Shown here: positions 26,501 through 34,359 of the stretch, in pieces
Layout: each line of letters starts with the position of its first letter
How positions within the stretch are numbered: the first letter of the stretch is position 1
Assembly: GCA_031376285.1 (NCBI GenBank)
Contig: JANMDN010000003.1
Location: forward strand, 1 to 64,000
Direction: 5' to 3'
Source: JANMDN01 sp031376285
GTDB lineage: Bacteria; Actinomycetota; Thermoleophilia; Miltoncostaeales; Miltoncostaeaceae
Length of the DNA: 64,000 nucleotides
Notes under the pieces: model-generated
What the model was told of the DNA's origin: nothing
What the model saw: the letters and a program-made list of their open reading frames with translations, nothing else
The model's database searches: none
Translations under genes and position numbers: made by a program

Positions 26501-27411
26501 TACTGGTACGCCGTTCGGTAGCGGCGCACGAGTCGGAGCGCGAGCAGGTTGATCGCGAACGTGACGACGAAGAGCATCAGGCCAAGCGCGAAGATCGACT
26601 TGTACTGCAGCGAGCCACGACTGGCCTCACCTTTGGCGACCTGGACGATGTAGCCCGTCACGGTTTGCGCGCCCGAGAACACGTTCAGGCTCAGGTTGGC
26701 TTGGTTACCGGCGGCCAGCGAGACGGCCATCGTTTCGCCGACGGCGCGCGAGACGGCAAGGACGATCGACGCGACAACACCCGAGAGCGCGGCCGGCAAG
26801 ATGATCTTTACGCTCACGACACGGCGAGTGGCACCCACTCCGTACGCGCCTTCGCGCAGGGAGTTCGGGACAGCGCGCATCGCGTCCTCTGAGAGCGAGC
26901 TGATGAGCGGCATGATCAGCACACCGACGACGATGCCCGCGGAAAGCATGTTGAAGAAGGCGATCTCGAAGGGCAGGAGGCGTTGGAGCGCGGGCGTGAC
27001 CGACTGGATCGCGAAGAAACCGAGGACAATGGTCGGCATGCCCGCAAGCACTTCGAGCACCGGCTTCAGCGTCCGCCGTACCTTTTCAGGCGCGTACTCC
27101 GACAGGTAAATCGCGGAGCCCACGCCGAGGGGTACCGCCACAATCGTCGCGATCCCGGCGATCGTGAGCGACGCACTGAGGAGCGGCAGTACCCCGTACT
27201 TGCCTGCGACTGGCTCCCAAGTCGTTCCGAAGAGGAAGTCCACGAACGAAACATCCGTGAAGAAACCGGCACCGTCGCCGATGAGCGTCGCGACGATCCC
27301 GAGCGTCACGAAAATCGACACCGCCGCCGCGGCCCCGAGGAACAGCAGGAATGCCTGCTCCATCGGGCGCCGCTTCGTGCGACGAAGTGCGGTCGACACG
27401 TCGGTGCTCAC
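26500..27411 (-). CDS. pstC: Phosphate transport permease PstC
   Basis: 303 residues. Transmembrane permease with PstC-typical GTTWEPVAGKYGVLPLLSAS, YLSEYAPEKVRRTLKPVLEV plus LAGMPTIVLGFFA, and the EAA motif EGAYGVGATRRVVSVKIILP. It pairs with PstA to form the membrane channel. It starts 15 bases after the upstream pstS stop and overlaps pstA. Confidence 0.95.
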   Translation of the reverse strand: MSTDVSTALRRTKRRPMEQAFLLFLGAAAAVSIFVTLGIVATLIGDGAGFFTDVSFVDFLFGTTWEPVAGKYGVLPLLSASLTIAGIATIVAVPLGVGSAIYLSEYAPEKVRRTLKPVLEVLAGMPTIVLGFFAIQSVTPALQRLLPFEIAFFNMLSAGIVVGVLIMPLISSLSEDAMRAVPNSLREGAYGVGATRRVVSVKIILPAALSGVVASIVLAVSRAVGETMAVSLAAGNQANLSLNVFSGAQTVTGYIVQVAKGEASRGSLQYKSIFALGLMLFVVTFAINLLALRLVRRYRTAYQ

Positions 27412-27425
27412 GTGTTCGGGATCAC

Positions 27426-28391
27426 TCAGGCGGGGATCTTCGCGAGCCCTGCGTCAAGGTCGGCCTGCGGAGCGGGCACGAACTTCTGGTCATTTGCGAG
27501 GGCGGTCGCGTTCTCCAGGAAGTAACGGACGAAGCCCTTCACCTCAGGCTTGTCGAGCGACGCTTTCTTTGCGTAGATGAACAGCGGACGCGCGAGGGGG
27601 TAACTCTCGTCGGTGATCGTCTCGGCGCTTGGCACGACGCAGCCATCGCCGCCATCGACCCCAAGGGCGGTCAGGGAGTCCTGATTCTCTTCGAAGTACG
27701 AGAAGCCGAAGTAGCCGAGCCCGGCTTTCGCGGCTTTGACGACGTTGACGGTGACGTTGTCGTCCTCAGACGCTGAGTAGTCCTGGCGCGAGGGGAGGGG
27801 CTTCCCGTCGGCGCCCTTTCCGAGGATCTCTTCGTTGAAGAAATCGTACGTGCCGGACTGCGAGCCAGCGCCAGCAAGGGAGAGCGGGAGGTCGTTGAAT
27901 CCGGCGCCGATGGCCTTCCAGTTCTTGACCGCCGAGCCCGGCTTCCAGATCGTCTTCAGATCGCCGAGCGTCAGACAGCTCTTGCCGAGATCCACACCGC
28001 TCTTGGTTACGAGGGTGATCCCATCTGACGCGACGCGAAGTTCCTCATAGGTGACCCCAGCGTCGGCGCACGCCTTCGCCTCTTCGTCCTTGATCTTTCG
28101 CGACGCGTTCGAGATGTCGGTTTCGCCCTTGCAGAACACCTCGAAGCCGCCGCCGGTGCCGGACGCGCGTACGTCAACGTTCACGTCAGCGTTCACACCG
28201 TTGAAGGCCTCCGCGGCCGCCGAGGCGAGTGGCTCGACCGTCGAGGATCCGTCGATGATGATGTCTCCGGCGAGGCCGGCACCTCCGGACGCAGGCGTGT
28301 CGCTGCCGCCTCCACACCCTGCTGCCACTAGGGCTCCGGCGGAAAGGGCCGCTACGGCGATCGTCCTCACGTTCAGGCGTGCTCTCGTCAT
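27426..28391 (-). CDS. pstS: PstS phosphate-binding lipoprotein, first gene of the pst operon
   Basis: 321 residues. The lipoprotein signal ends in ALVAAGCGGG. IIIDGSSTVEPLASAA, RASGTGGGFEVFCKGETDIS, GSQSGTYDFFNEEILGKGAD and LARPLFIYAK are the PstS phosphate-site loops. An AGGAG ribosome site decides the start at 28391; upstream in-frame residues lie in the promoter. A PHO box 90-130 bases upstream indicates PhoP control of pstSCAB. Confidence 0.95.
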   Translation of the reverse strand: MTRARLNVRTIAVAALSAGALVAAGCGGGSDTPASGGAGLAGDIIIDGSSTVEPLASAAAEAFNGVNADVNVDVRASGTGGGFEVFCKGETDISNASRKIKDEEAKACADAGVTYEELRVASDGITLVTKSGVDLGKSCLTLGDLKTIWKPGSAVKNWKAIGAGFNDLPLSLAGAGSQSGTYDFFNEEILGKGADGKPLPSRQDYSASEDDNVTVNVVKAAKAGLGYFGFSYFEENQDSLTALGVDGGDGCVVPSAETITDESYPLARPLFIYAKKASLDKPEVKGFVRYFLENATALANDQKFVPAPQADLDAGLAKIPA

Positions 28392-28481
28392 TGGGCCGAC
28401 TCGCTCCTTGGTTGGCGTGCGTACCGTGGCAGTGGTCGGGTCGGCGCTCGGACTCGACCCGTCGACTGGAGAGAACCACAT

Positions 28482-28519
28482 GAAATGTGACCCACTTGTG
28501 AACTGTTCACATTGTGACC
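28482..28519 (-). promoter_or_regulatory. PHO box upstream of pstSCAB
   Basis: On the minus strand GTTCACAAGTG and GGTCACATTTC are adjacent 11-base units. GGTCACAATGT lies 16 bases before the first unit, out of strict register. The core sequences match the other two PHO boxes in this window. Confidence 0.7.
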
Positions 28520-28598
28520 GTCGGTGTTTCGGGTTGCGCCGCTGCGAGCCGGGCGCGTCGGTAGCCTCACCAACGTCGCCGCCACACCCGGGAGCACC

Positions 28599-29570
28599 AT
28601 GAGAATCGCCATCATCGGGGCCGGCATCAGCGGCCTCTCGTGCGCCATCGCCGCCATCGCAGGCAAGGCCGAGGTGGTGGTCTTCGAAAAGAGCCGCGGT
28701 CTCGGAGGGCGTGTCGCATCACGCCGAGTCGAGGGCACAGTTGTCGACCACGGCACACCGCAGCTCCCCGACATCGGGGCGCCGGAGGTCCGCGCGAGCC
28801 TCGCGGCGGAGCGTCATGTGATCGATCGCCCGACGGGGGCGCTCACCGTCGACGGATTCGTCGCGGACCCAACGGTTTTGGGCGTTGGGTACCCGGCCGG
28901 CCTGACGCGCCTCGCCAAGGTCATGGCCGAGGGCGTCGACGTCCGCACGAGCACGCGCGTCGCCGGGCTCCGCGAGGTGTCGACCGGGCTCGAGATCGGA
29001 GACGAGCAAGGGAACACTCACGGAGTATTCGACGCGGTGGTCATCTCCGCTCCGGCCCCTCAGGCTGCTGACCTCCTTGACCGTAGCCCCGAACCGAGCT
29101 GGCGCGCCGAGGCCCTCCGTGCGGTCACGTACGTGCCGTGCGTGGTCGTGATCGTTGGCGCCCGCATCGCCGAGCCCGAATGGTTCCTCGCGAGGATCGA
29201 CGCCGGCCCCGTGGCATCGATCGCGATCGAGACCGCCAAAGGTCGTCCGGCGCTCGACGACGTCGTCGCGATCGTTGCGAGGCTGACCCCAGCGGCAAGT
29301 GTCGACCTGCTCGACGCCCCGGACGAGCGTGCGGTCCTTGCCGCCCTTCCCGCCATCGCCTCCGTGCTAGGGTCAGCCGTCACTGAATCCGTCTGGACAC
29401 AGGTCAAACGTTGGCGCTACGCGGAGCCGACGGGCGCGGTCGACTTCGGCACCATCAACCCCGAGGGCACTCGGGTGATCGTCTGCGGCGACGCGACCGG
29501 GGCCGGTGTCCTTGCCGCCGAGGCGAGCGGCCAGCGGGCCGCCACGCGGGCTCTACGCCTCGGGTCCTGA
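28599..29570 (+). CDS. FAD-dependent oxidoreductase (renalase/amine-oxidase-like)
   Basis: 323 residues. RIAIIGAGISGLSCAIA is the FAD dinucleotide-binding glycine motif, followed by EVVVFEKSRGLGGRVASRR, typical of the NAD(P)-binding_8 amine oxidase/renalase group. The C-terminus has VIVCGDATGAGVLAAEASGQ, the second FAD contact, ahead of a helix. It is a soluble flavoenzyme of unknown substrate, short for its superfamily. ATG 28599 is chosen for the glycine motif position. The gene is followed closely by the ACT-domain and deformylase genes. Confidence 0.85.
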   Translation: MRIAIIGAGISGLSCAIAAIAGKAEVVVFEKSRGLGGRVASRRVEGTVVDHGTPQLPDIGAPEVRASLAAERHVIDRPTGALTVDGFVADPTVLGVGYPAGLTRLAKVMAEGVDVRTSTRVAGLREVSTGLEIGDEQGNTHGVFDAVVISAPAPQAADLLDRSPEPSWRAEALRAVTYVPCVVVIVGARIAEPEWFLARIDAGPVASIAIETAKGRPALDDVVAIVARLTPAASVDLLDAPDERAVLAALPAIASVLGSAVTESVWTQVKRWRYAEPTGAVDFGTINPEGTRVIVCGDATGAGVLAAEASGQRAATRALRLGS

Positions 29571-29594
29571 TCGAGGGCTGGTAGCCTCAGAGGC

Positions 29595-30122
29595 GTGCGC
29601 GAGGTCATGATCAACGCGGTCGGAAACGACCGCCCGGGTATCGTCGCCGCGCTAACCGACGCCATGTTTCAGGTCGGCGGCAATCTGACCGACTGCCGTG
29701 CGGCGCTCCTTCGGGGATCGTTTGCGATGGTCCTCGCGGTGAGCGTCCATGACGACGTCGAGAACGTTCGGCTGAGCGAGATCTTGGCGCCGCTCGAGGA
29801 GCGGCTCGGACTTGTGATCTCGGTGACCGACGCCGCTCCAGCCCCGGCCGGCCCCCGGCCCGAACGCGCGATGGTGTCGGTGTACGGCGCCGACCACCCC
29901 GGCATCCTGAACGCCGTCGCCGGGACGCTCGCCGACCGAGCCGTCAACGTCGTCGACCTCTCGTCGCGCGTCGTCGGGGAGCCGCCGATCTACGTCGTCG
30001 GCATCGAGGTCGAGCTCCCTCACGGCGTCACGGGCGCCGACCTGGACGCGTTGCTCCAACCGGTCGCGTCCGAGCAGGCGGTCGATTTGAGCGTCACATC
30101 AGCCGATGACGAGGTGATGTAG
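29595..30122 (+). CDS. Tandem ACT-domain regulatory protein (GcvR-like)
   Basis: 175 residues consisting of two ACT domains: MINAVGNDRPGIVAALTDAM at residues 5-24 and VSVYGADHPGILNAVAGTLA near 93-112, joined by a Pro/Ala linker. Such proteins bind small ligands, often amino acids, and regulate metabolism (glycine cleavage repressor type). The GTG start is 24 bases after the oxidoreductase stop. The ligand is not predictable. Confidence 0.85.
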   Translation: MREVMINAVGNDRPGIVAALTDAMFQVGGNLTDCRAALLRGSFAMVLAVSVHDDVENVRLSEILAPLEERLGLVISVTDAAPAPAGPRPERAMVSVYGADHPGILNAVAGTLADRAVNVVDLSSRVVGEPPIYVVGIEVELPHGVTGADLDALLQPVASEQAVDLSVTSADDEVM

Positions 30123-30130
30123 CCGTTGCC

Positions 30131-30646
30131 GTGGGAGACGTTCCGAGTCGCGTGATTTGCGAGGTGCTCCGCTACCCGGACCGACGGCTCAAGCAACCCG
30201 CGAGCCCCGTTTCGGAGGTCACGCCTGAGATTGAGGCGCTCGTCGTCGATCTCTGGGACACCGCCGCGAGCTATCCGCGCACGGTTGGCATCGCCGCACC
30301 CCAGATCGGCGCGCCATGGCGTGTGTGCGTGGTCGACTGCACCGGGCACAAGAAGGTTCCCGACCCGCATGGTCCCCTGGTGCTGATCAACCCGCGGATC
30401 GTCTCGTCCGAGGGCGCCGAGGTGGGTCGAGAGGGCTGTTTGAGCCTCCCGGAGATCACCGCAAACGTCAGGCGGGCAACAAGCGTCGGCGTCGAGTTCC
30501 TCGACCGCAACGGCGACGAGCAACACCTCTCGGCGGAAGGATTCGAAGCCCGAGTGATCCTTCATGAGATCGACCACCTCGACGGCGTCTTGATCCTCGA
30601 CCGCGTCGCGTCGATCACACTCGACGTTTTCGAACGGCGCCGCTAA
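30131..30646 (+). CDS. def: Peptide deformylase
   Basis: 171 residues, a normal length. All three motifs are present: GIAAPQIG (I), EGCLSLP (II, metal Cys) and HEIDHLDG (III, two His and catalytic Glu). It removes the formyl group from new N-termini. It starts eight bases after the ACT gene stop. A GTG is used. Confidence 0.95.
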   Translation: MGDVPSRVICEVLRYPDRRLKQPASPVSEVTPEIEALVVDLWDTAASYPRTVGIAAPQIGAPWRVCVVDCTGHKKVPDPHGPLVLINPRIVSSEGAEVGREGCLSLPEITANVRRATSVGVEFLDRNGDEQHLSAEGFEARVILHEIDHLDGVLILDRVASITLDVFERRR

Positions 30647-30794
30647 GGCCGACCGCGTCTCACGCCGTGAAAAATTGGTGCCAGGGAGGTCAACTCAGGA
30701 TGAGCGAGGATCCCCCTGCCTCGGGAGTGCCTGACACCATGTTCGCGGTCCAAGTCCGCCGCGCCCATCGCCGTTCGCCTGGGATGATCTGCCG

Positions 30795-31367
30795 GTGGGT
30801 AACGAGGATCTGTTCTTCGAAGATGCCGAGGGCTTTGCGGCGTGGCTCGCCGATCACGGCGGATCGAGCGACGGCATCTGGGTCCGGATGGCCAAGAAGC
30901 ACACCGGGATCGCGTCGCTCGACTGGATCCGGGCCGTCGAGGTTGCGCTGTGCTTCGGATGGATCGACGGCAAGTCCCAACGCATCGACGACGACTGGTT
31001 TCGGCGGCGACTGACCCCCCGACGCCCCACGAGCATGTGGTCCAAGGTCAACCGGCAGAAGGTCGAGGCCCTGATCGCGGCAGGACGAATGCAGCCCGCG
31101 GGCCTGGCCGAGGTGCACCGGGCCCAGGCCGACGGCCGCTGGGAGCGCGCCTACGACGCAATGGCCACCGCCACCGTCCCCGATGACCTCGCGCAGGCGT
31201 TGACGCAGGCAAGGCAGGGAGACGCGTTCGCCGCGCTTGACTCCCGTAACCGCTACGCGATCCTCCACCGAATCCAGACCGCCAAGCGCCCCGACACACG
31301 CGCGCGACGCGTCGCCCAATTCGTGACCATGCTCGCCGAGGGTGGGCGCCCATACGCGGACAACTGA
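30795..31367 (+). CDS. YdeI/OmpD-associated-like family protein
   Basis: 190 residues. GIWVRMAKKHTGIASLDWIR, then VEVALCFGWIDGKSQRID and TPRRPTSMWSKVNRQKVEAL match the YdeI family, with a C-terminal helical part (ALDSRNRYAILHRIQTAKRP). The family is implicated in stress or antimicrobial-peptide resistance in some bacteria; its biochemical activity is unknown. GTG start. It is monocistronic. Confidence 0.8.
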   Translation: MGNEDLFFEDAEGFAAWLADHGGSSDGIWVRMAKKHTGIASLDWIRAVEVALCFGWIDGKSQRIDDDWFRRRLTPRRPTSMWSKVNRQKVEALIAAGRMQPAGLAEVHRAQADGRWERAYDAMATATVPDDLAQALTQARQGDAFAALDSRNRYAILHRIQTAKRPDTRARRVAQFVTMLAEGGRPYADN

Positions 31368-31452
31368 TCGAGACGGCACCACGAGCTGTGACGGCTACAG
31401 TCCGGCTCACGGCTGCGTCGCCACCCGATGCCACGATCCGCCGGAGGCCACG

Positions 31453-31641
31453 ATGGCGAAGCTCAGACTCACCATGACGATGTCGCTCGACGGGTGCGAA
31501 GCTGGAACCGCCCAGTGCCGCAAGAATCCGCTTGGGGAAGGTGGCACGGCCTTGCACGGCTGGGCGTTCGCGACGCGCGGCTTCCGCGCGATGCACGGTT
31601 TGGGCATTGGCGAAACCGGGGTCGATGACGGCCTCAGTTGA
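31453..31641 (+). pseudogene. N-terminal fragment of a DHFR/RibD-family reductase
   Basis: The 62 residues read KLRLTMTMSLDGCEAGTAQ, then NPLGEGGTALHGWAFATRGF and ETGVDDGLS before a stop. This is the start of RibD C-terminal-type dihydrofolate-reductase-like proteins (normally about 190-220 residues). The expected continuation is absent, and the amidase gene begins at 31625 in another frame over the fragment's end. It is called a truncated remnant. Confidence 0.7.
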
Positions 31642-32392
31642 ACGCGTGCACCGTCGGATCGCACTCCTTGCCGGCGCCCTCCTCGCACTCGGCCCCGAGA
31701 TCCTTTTGGGCGTCGGGAGCAGACCCGTCGTCTGGATCCAGGCCGGGCACGACGGGCCGCGTGAACCCGGGTACCGCAACCAGACCGGCGCCGGATCCGG
31801 GCCCTTCGGCTCCGAGGTGGCGTTCAACCGACGCACCGCGAAGGCCGTGATCGTGAAGCTGAGTGCCGCTGGAGTCGACGCCCGCAGCACTCCGGGCCTT
31901 ATTACCCCCTATGGCGCCCGGGGCGCGGCGTTTGTCAGCATCCACCACGACGCTCCGGGAGGATCGGCGGCGGTCGGGCATGCACTGGCAGGGGGCGGCG
32001 GGGAGAACTACTACCACGGTGAGGGCGGGGGCGACCCGTCCCCCACGCCCTACTCCGATAGCGCCCGGCACCGTCCGCCGACAGCGATCTCGTCCACTGT
32101 CGAGCGCCGCTCGCGCGCGCTCGCGGCGCGCATCAGCCAAGCCCTCGGGAAGTCCCGGACCAAGGCTCGGGGTGCGAAGGCGCCCTTTCTCGGCGTGATT
32201 CCATCAAGCGGGAATCGCAGGATGATGCACTTCTACGGCTACTACCGAACGCGTTCAGCGGCGCGAGTGCTCGTGGAATGCGGGGCCGCGGGCGCCGACG
32301 ACGGGTTCCTTGCCCGAACCGACCTGATCGCCGAGACGCTCTCGGGAGCGATCATTGACGACCTCAGAGGCCGGGGGCTCCTCGGCGGGTAG
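31625..32392 (+). CDS. N-acetylmuramoyl-L-alanine amidase-like (Amidase_3) protein
   Basis: About 255 residues with an N-terminal hydrophobic segment (LLAGALLALGPEILLGVG), a signal peptide or anchor. VVWIQAGHDG supplies the first His, SEVAFNRRTA the Glu, VSIHHDAPG the second His and ARVLVECGAAGADDGFL the catalytic C-terminal Glu. It should cut the MurNAc-Ala bond in peptidoglycan. The start overlaps the 3' end of the DHFR-like remnant by 17 bases. A Gly-rich loop (LAGGGGENYYHGEGGG) with Tyr/His is unusual. Confidence 0.8.
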   Translation: MTASVERVHRRIALLAGALLALGPEILLGVGSRPVVWIQAGHDGPREPGYRNQTGAGSGPFGSEVAFNRRTAKAVIVKLSAAGVDARSTPGLITPYGARGAAFVSIHHDAPGGSAAVGHALAGGGGENYYHGEGGGDPSPTPYSDSARHRPPTAISSTVERRSRALAARISQALGKSRTKARGAKAPFLGVIPSSGNRRMMHFYGYYRTRSAARVLVECGAAGADDGFLARTDLIAETLSGAIIDDLRGRGLLGG

Positions 32393-32797
32393 TTACTCGG
32401 CGCGAAACCCGTGCACGGGGTGTCCGGCGGCTTCCCATTGGTAGAACGAGCACGCTGGCCCAAACGCGGGCTCGTATTCGACCACCTTCGGGTTGCGACC
32501 CACCTTGCGCGCGTGGGCCGCATGGCGCAGCAGGCTCGGCTCGTCGATCTCGGGCCAGACGATGATCAGATGCGCTGCGGTCATGTGCCGAGCCACGAAC
32601 GTGCAACCGTCAGCCGGACATGGAAACGGGTCGGTTGTGACGCAAAACCAGCCGGTGTAGTCGTCGCCGGAGTCGTCGGTCCACAGCTCCTCGTCGACAC
32701 CGGAAATCTCCTCGATGTCGTCGAGGGTGATCGTCCCCGGGGTAAGCGGGCTTGGGCCACTGCCCCAGCCCGGCTCGTTCGGTCGCTCTGTTCCCAT
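32393..32797 (-). CDS. Uncharacterised protein with a C2H2-like metal-binding loop
   Basis: 134 residues. The middle carries CPADGCTFVARHMTAAH, a C-x4-C-x6-H-x4-H arrangement that could bind zinc, preceded by TGWFCVTTDPFPC. The first 35 residues are acidic. The family is not recognised. The stop codon directly abuts the amidase stop from the other strand. Coding is supported by codon use and the conserved-looking motif. Confidence 0.6.
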   Translation of the reverse strand: MGTERPNEPGWGSGPSPLTPGTITLDDIEEISGVDEELWTDDSGDDYTGWFCVTTDPFPCPADGCTFVARHMTAAHLIIVWPEIDEPSLLRHAAHARKVGRNPKVVEYEPAFGPACSFYQWEAAGHPVHGFRAE

Positions 32798-32843
32798 GGG
32801 CTCAGACTACCCGAGCGACGATGAGACACGACCTGGCGGCGGG

Positions 32844-33812
32844 TCAGTCGGCCTGCGAGCGGGTGACGTCCCGCGCGGCGTCGAGCACCTGGCGCACCCG
32901 CTCACGCTGCACCCGGTAGACGGCGCCGCCCGCTTCGCGGGTGGCGCTCACAAAACCCGCCTCCCGGAGCTGCTTGACGTGCACCGACGCGGTCGGCTGT
33001 GCGACGTTCACGCGCCGTGCGATTTCCCCGACCGTTGCCGGGAGGCGCTCCAGTTCAGTCAGGATCAGAAGCCGTGTTGGGTCCCCGAACAACTTGAGCC
33101 CGCGCGAGATCTCCTCCACTTCGGTGCGCCTGCGGGCCATGTCTTGGCTCACACCCGTCCCGATCGCGATCGAGAGGACTCCCGGCAGCGCCACGATATG
33201 TCCATGCTCACCGGCGAAGTAGCACGGAGAGACGAGCGCCGTGCCGGCGGCAAACGCGCCACGTGTGAGGTCGCCGAACGACTCGCGCCGCGCGATGTGC
33301 CGCTCGGGGATGAATTCTACCGCCGCGAGGCCGTGTTCGAGGGAGGCCCTCATTCGCTGAAGCGCTCGCTCGACGGTCGGTCGACCGAGTTCGGTCCAAT
33401 GGGGCGCGCTGTGCGCCCAGGTGTCGCTCAGGAGGGCCGAGTAGCGCTTCCGCAATCCCTTGTCGCGACGCAGGCGCTCGATGCGCTCCGCCACGGCGAG
33501 GCGATGCTCCGGGAGTTCGGTCCGCATGTCGACATCGGCCACCGGATCGATGCGGTGGCGTTCGAGCGAGAAGAGCGGCTCGATGTCCCAGCCGGTGAGG
33601 CATCCGAGCTGCTGGGCGACGATCAGGATCTCCGGCTGGACGCCGAAACCATCGTCCCAGAAGGCGTCAGCTCGTCCTTTGAGCGATTCGGGGAGTTCGT
33701 GAACGACGTCGCGTTTGGAGCACGAGATCACGAGCCACGACAGCTCGATCGCCGCCGAGGGCTCCAGTCGGGCGGGAGTGTGGGAGACCAGCTCATCGAA
33801 TGGCATAGTCAT
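32844..33812 (-). CDS. ArsR-type helix-turn-helix transcriptional regulator with long N-terminal domain
   Basis: 322 residues. An N-terminal 220-residue domain of the DUF5937 kind precedes a winged helix-turn-helix at the C-terminus: LKLFGDPTRLLILTELERL, then VGEIARRVNVAQPTASVHVK and AGFVSATREAGGAVYRVQRE. It probably represses itself and the divergent small gene. Start at 33812; the tandem operator begins immediately upstream, so the message may be leaderless. Confidence 0.85.
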   Translation of the reverse strand: MTMPFDELVSHTPARLEPSAAIELSWLVISCSKRDVVHELPESLKGRADAFWDDGFGVQPEILIVAQQLGCLTGWDIEPLFSLERHRIDPVADVDMRTELPEHRLAVAERIERLRRDKGLRKRYSALLSDTWAHSAPHWTELGRPTVERALQRMRASLEHGLAAVEFIPERHIARRESFGDLTRGAFAAGTALVSPCYFAGEHGHIVALPGVLSIAIGTGVSQDMARRRTEVEEISRGLKLFGDPTRLLILTELERLPATVGEIARRVNVAQPTASVHVKQLREAGFVSATREAGGAVYRVQRERVRQVLDAARDVTRSQAD

Positions 33813-33816
33813 TTGA

Positions 33817-33832
33817 CGATATCACGATATTT
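33817..33832. promoter_or_regulatory. Tandem 8-bp repeat between arsR-type gene and small gene
   Basis: CGATATCA and CGATATTT lie end to end in the 39-base gap between the two divergent starts. The gap is AT-rich compared with surrounding DNA. It is a probable operator of the ArsR-type regulator; a footprint is needed to be sure. Confidence 0.5.
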
Positions 33833-33851
33833 GTGAGAGCGTCTACTCACG

Positions 33852-34067
33852 ATGAACGTGCACCCCCATATCCAGCGCCAGCTCGCCGACCTGCGCATGG
33901 CAGACCTGCAGCGGGACGCCGCGCGTGTGCGCGTGGGTCGCGATGCCCTGCCCTTAGAAGCCGTCGCCCCGATCGGCAAGGCCCGTCGTGCGGTCGGCCG
34001 TGCGCTCGTGCGCATCGGTCTGCGCTTGGCGTGCGAGCCAGCCACGCGCGACCGCGCCGCCGGCTGA
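33852..34067 (+). CDS. Small basic protein divergent from the ArsR-type regulator
   Basis: 71 residues beginning MNVHPHIQRQLADLRMADLQ, followed by alternating basic helices. Short proteins starting with this NxHPxI pattern are common beside regulators and their function is unknown. It is 39 bases from the regulator start and has a terminator 37 bases downstream. Confidence 0.55.
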   Translation: MNVHPHIQRQLADLRMADLQRDAARVRVGRDALPLEAVAPIGKARRAVGRALVRIGLRLACEPATRDRAAG

Positions 34068-34103
34068 TATGGAGGTGCGTCTTGTCAAGTGGCAAGGCGA
34101 AAG

Positions 34104-34126
34104 TCCCTGCGTGTGCGGGTTTTTTG
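34104..34126 (+). terminator. Rho-independent terminator after the small gene
   Basis: CCCTGC-GTG-TGCGGG followed by six T residues on the plus strand. The stem carries a one-base mismatch. It lies 37 bases after the small gene stop. Confidence 0.6.
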
Positions 34127-34359
34127 GTGTCGTGTCGGGGGTCTGGTGAGCGCGTCGGGCGGTTGGTTCGACGCGCGGTCAGGCTGATATGCGCGGGTTG
34201 GGTACCGCATGACCGTGTGGACGTCGGAAGCAGTCAGCTGGTCTAGGAGCGAGCGTCGCCCACCATGTGTTGGTGGACTGCTCATAGCCGGGTCGCGCGT
34301 TGCTTCTCGCGTGGCTCGACGCGCTCGCCACACCCCCCTCGTTTTGCTGATCGGTTGTT
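34127..34359. other. Non-coding 3' flank of the IS110-family transposase
   Basis: No convincing gene. About 230 bases between the terminator and the transposase stop, more AT-rich than the surroundings near 34,330-34,370. In IS110-group elements a non-coding end carries the bridge RNA in one subgroup (IS1111), so this flank is the alternative location for it. No clear terminal inverted repeats were seen. Confidence 0.4.

Noticed and set aside
28392..28481. Longer N-terminus of the operon pstS
   Set aside because: It would put the ribosome site and PHO-box-proximal DNA inside the gene and precede the signal peptide with 30 unrelated residues.
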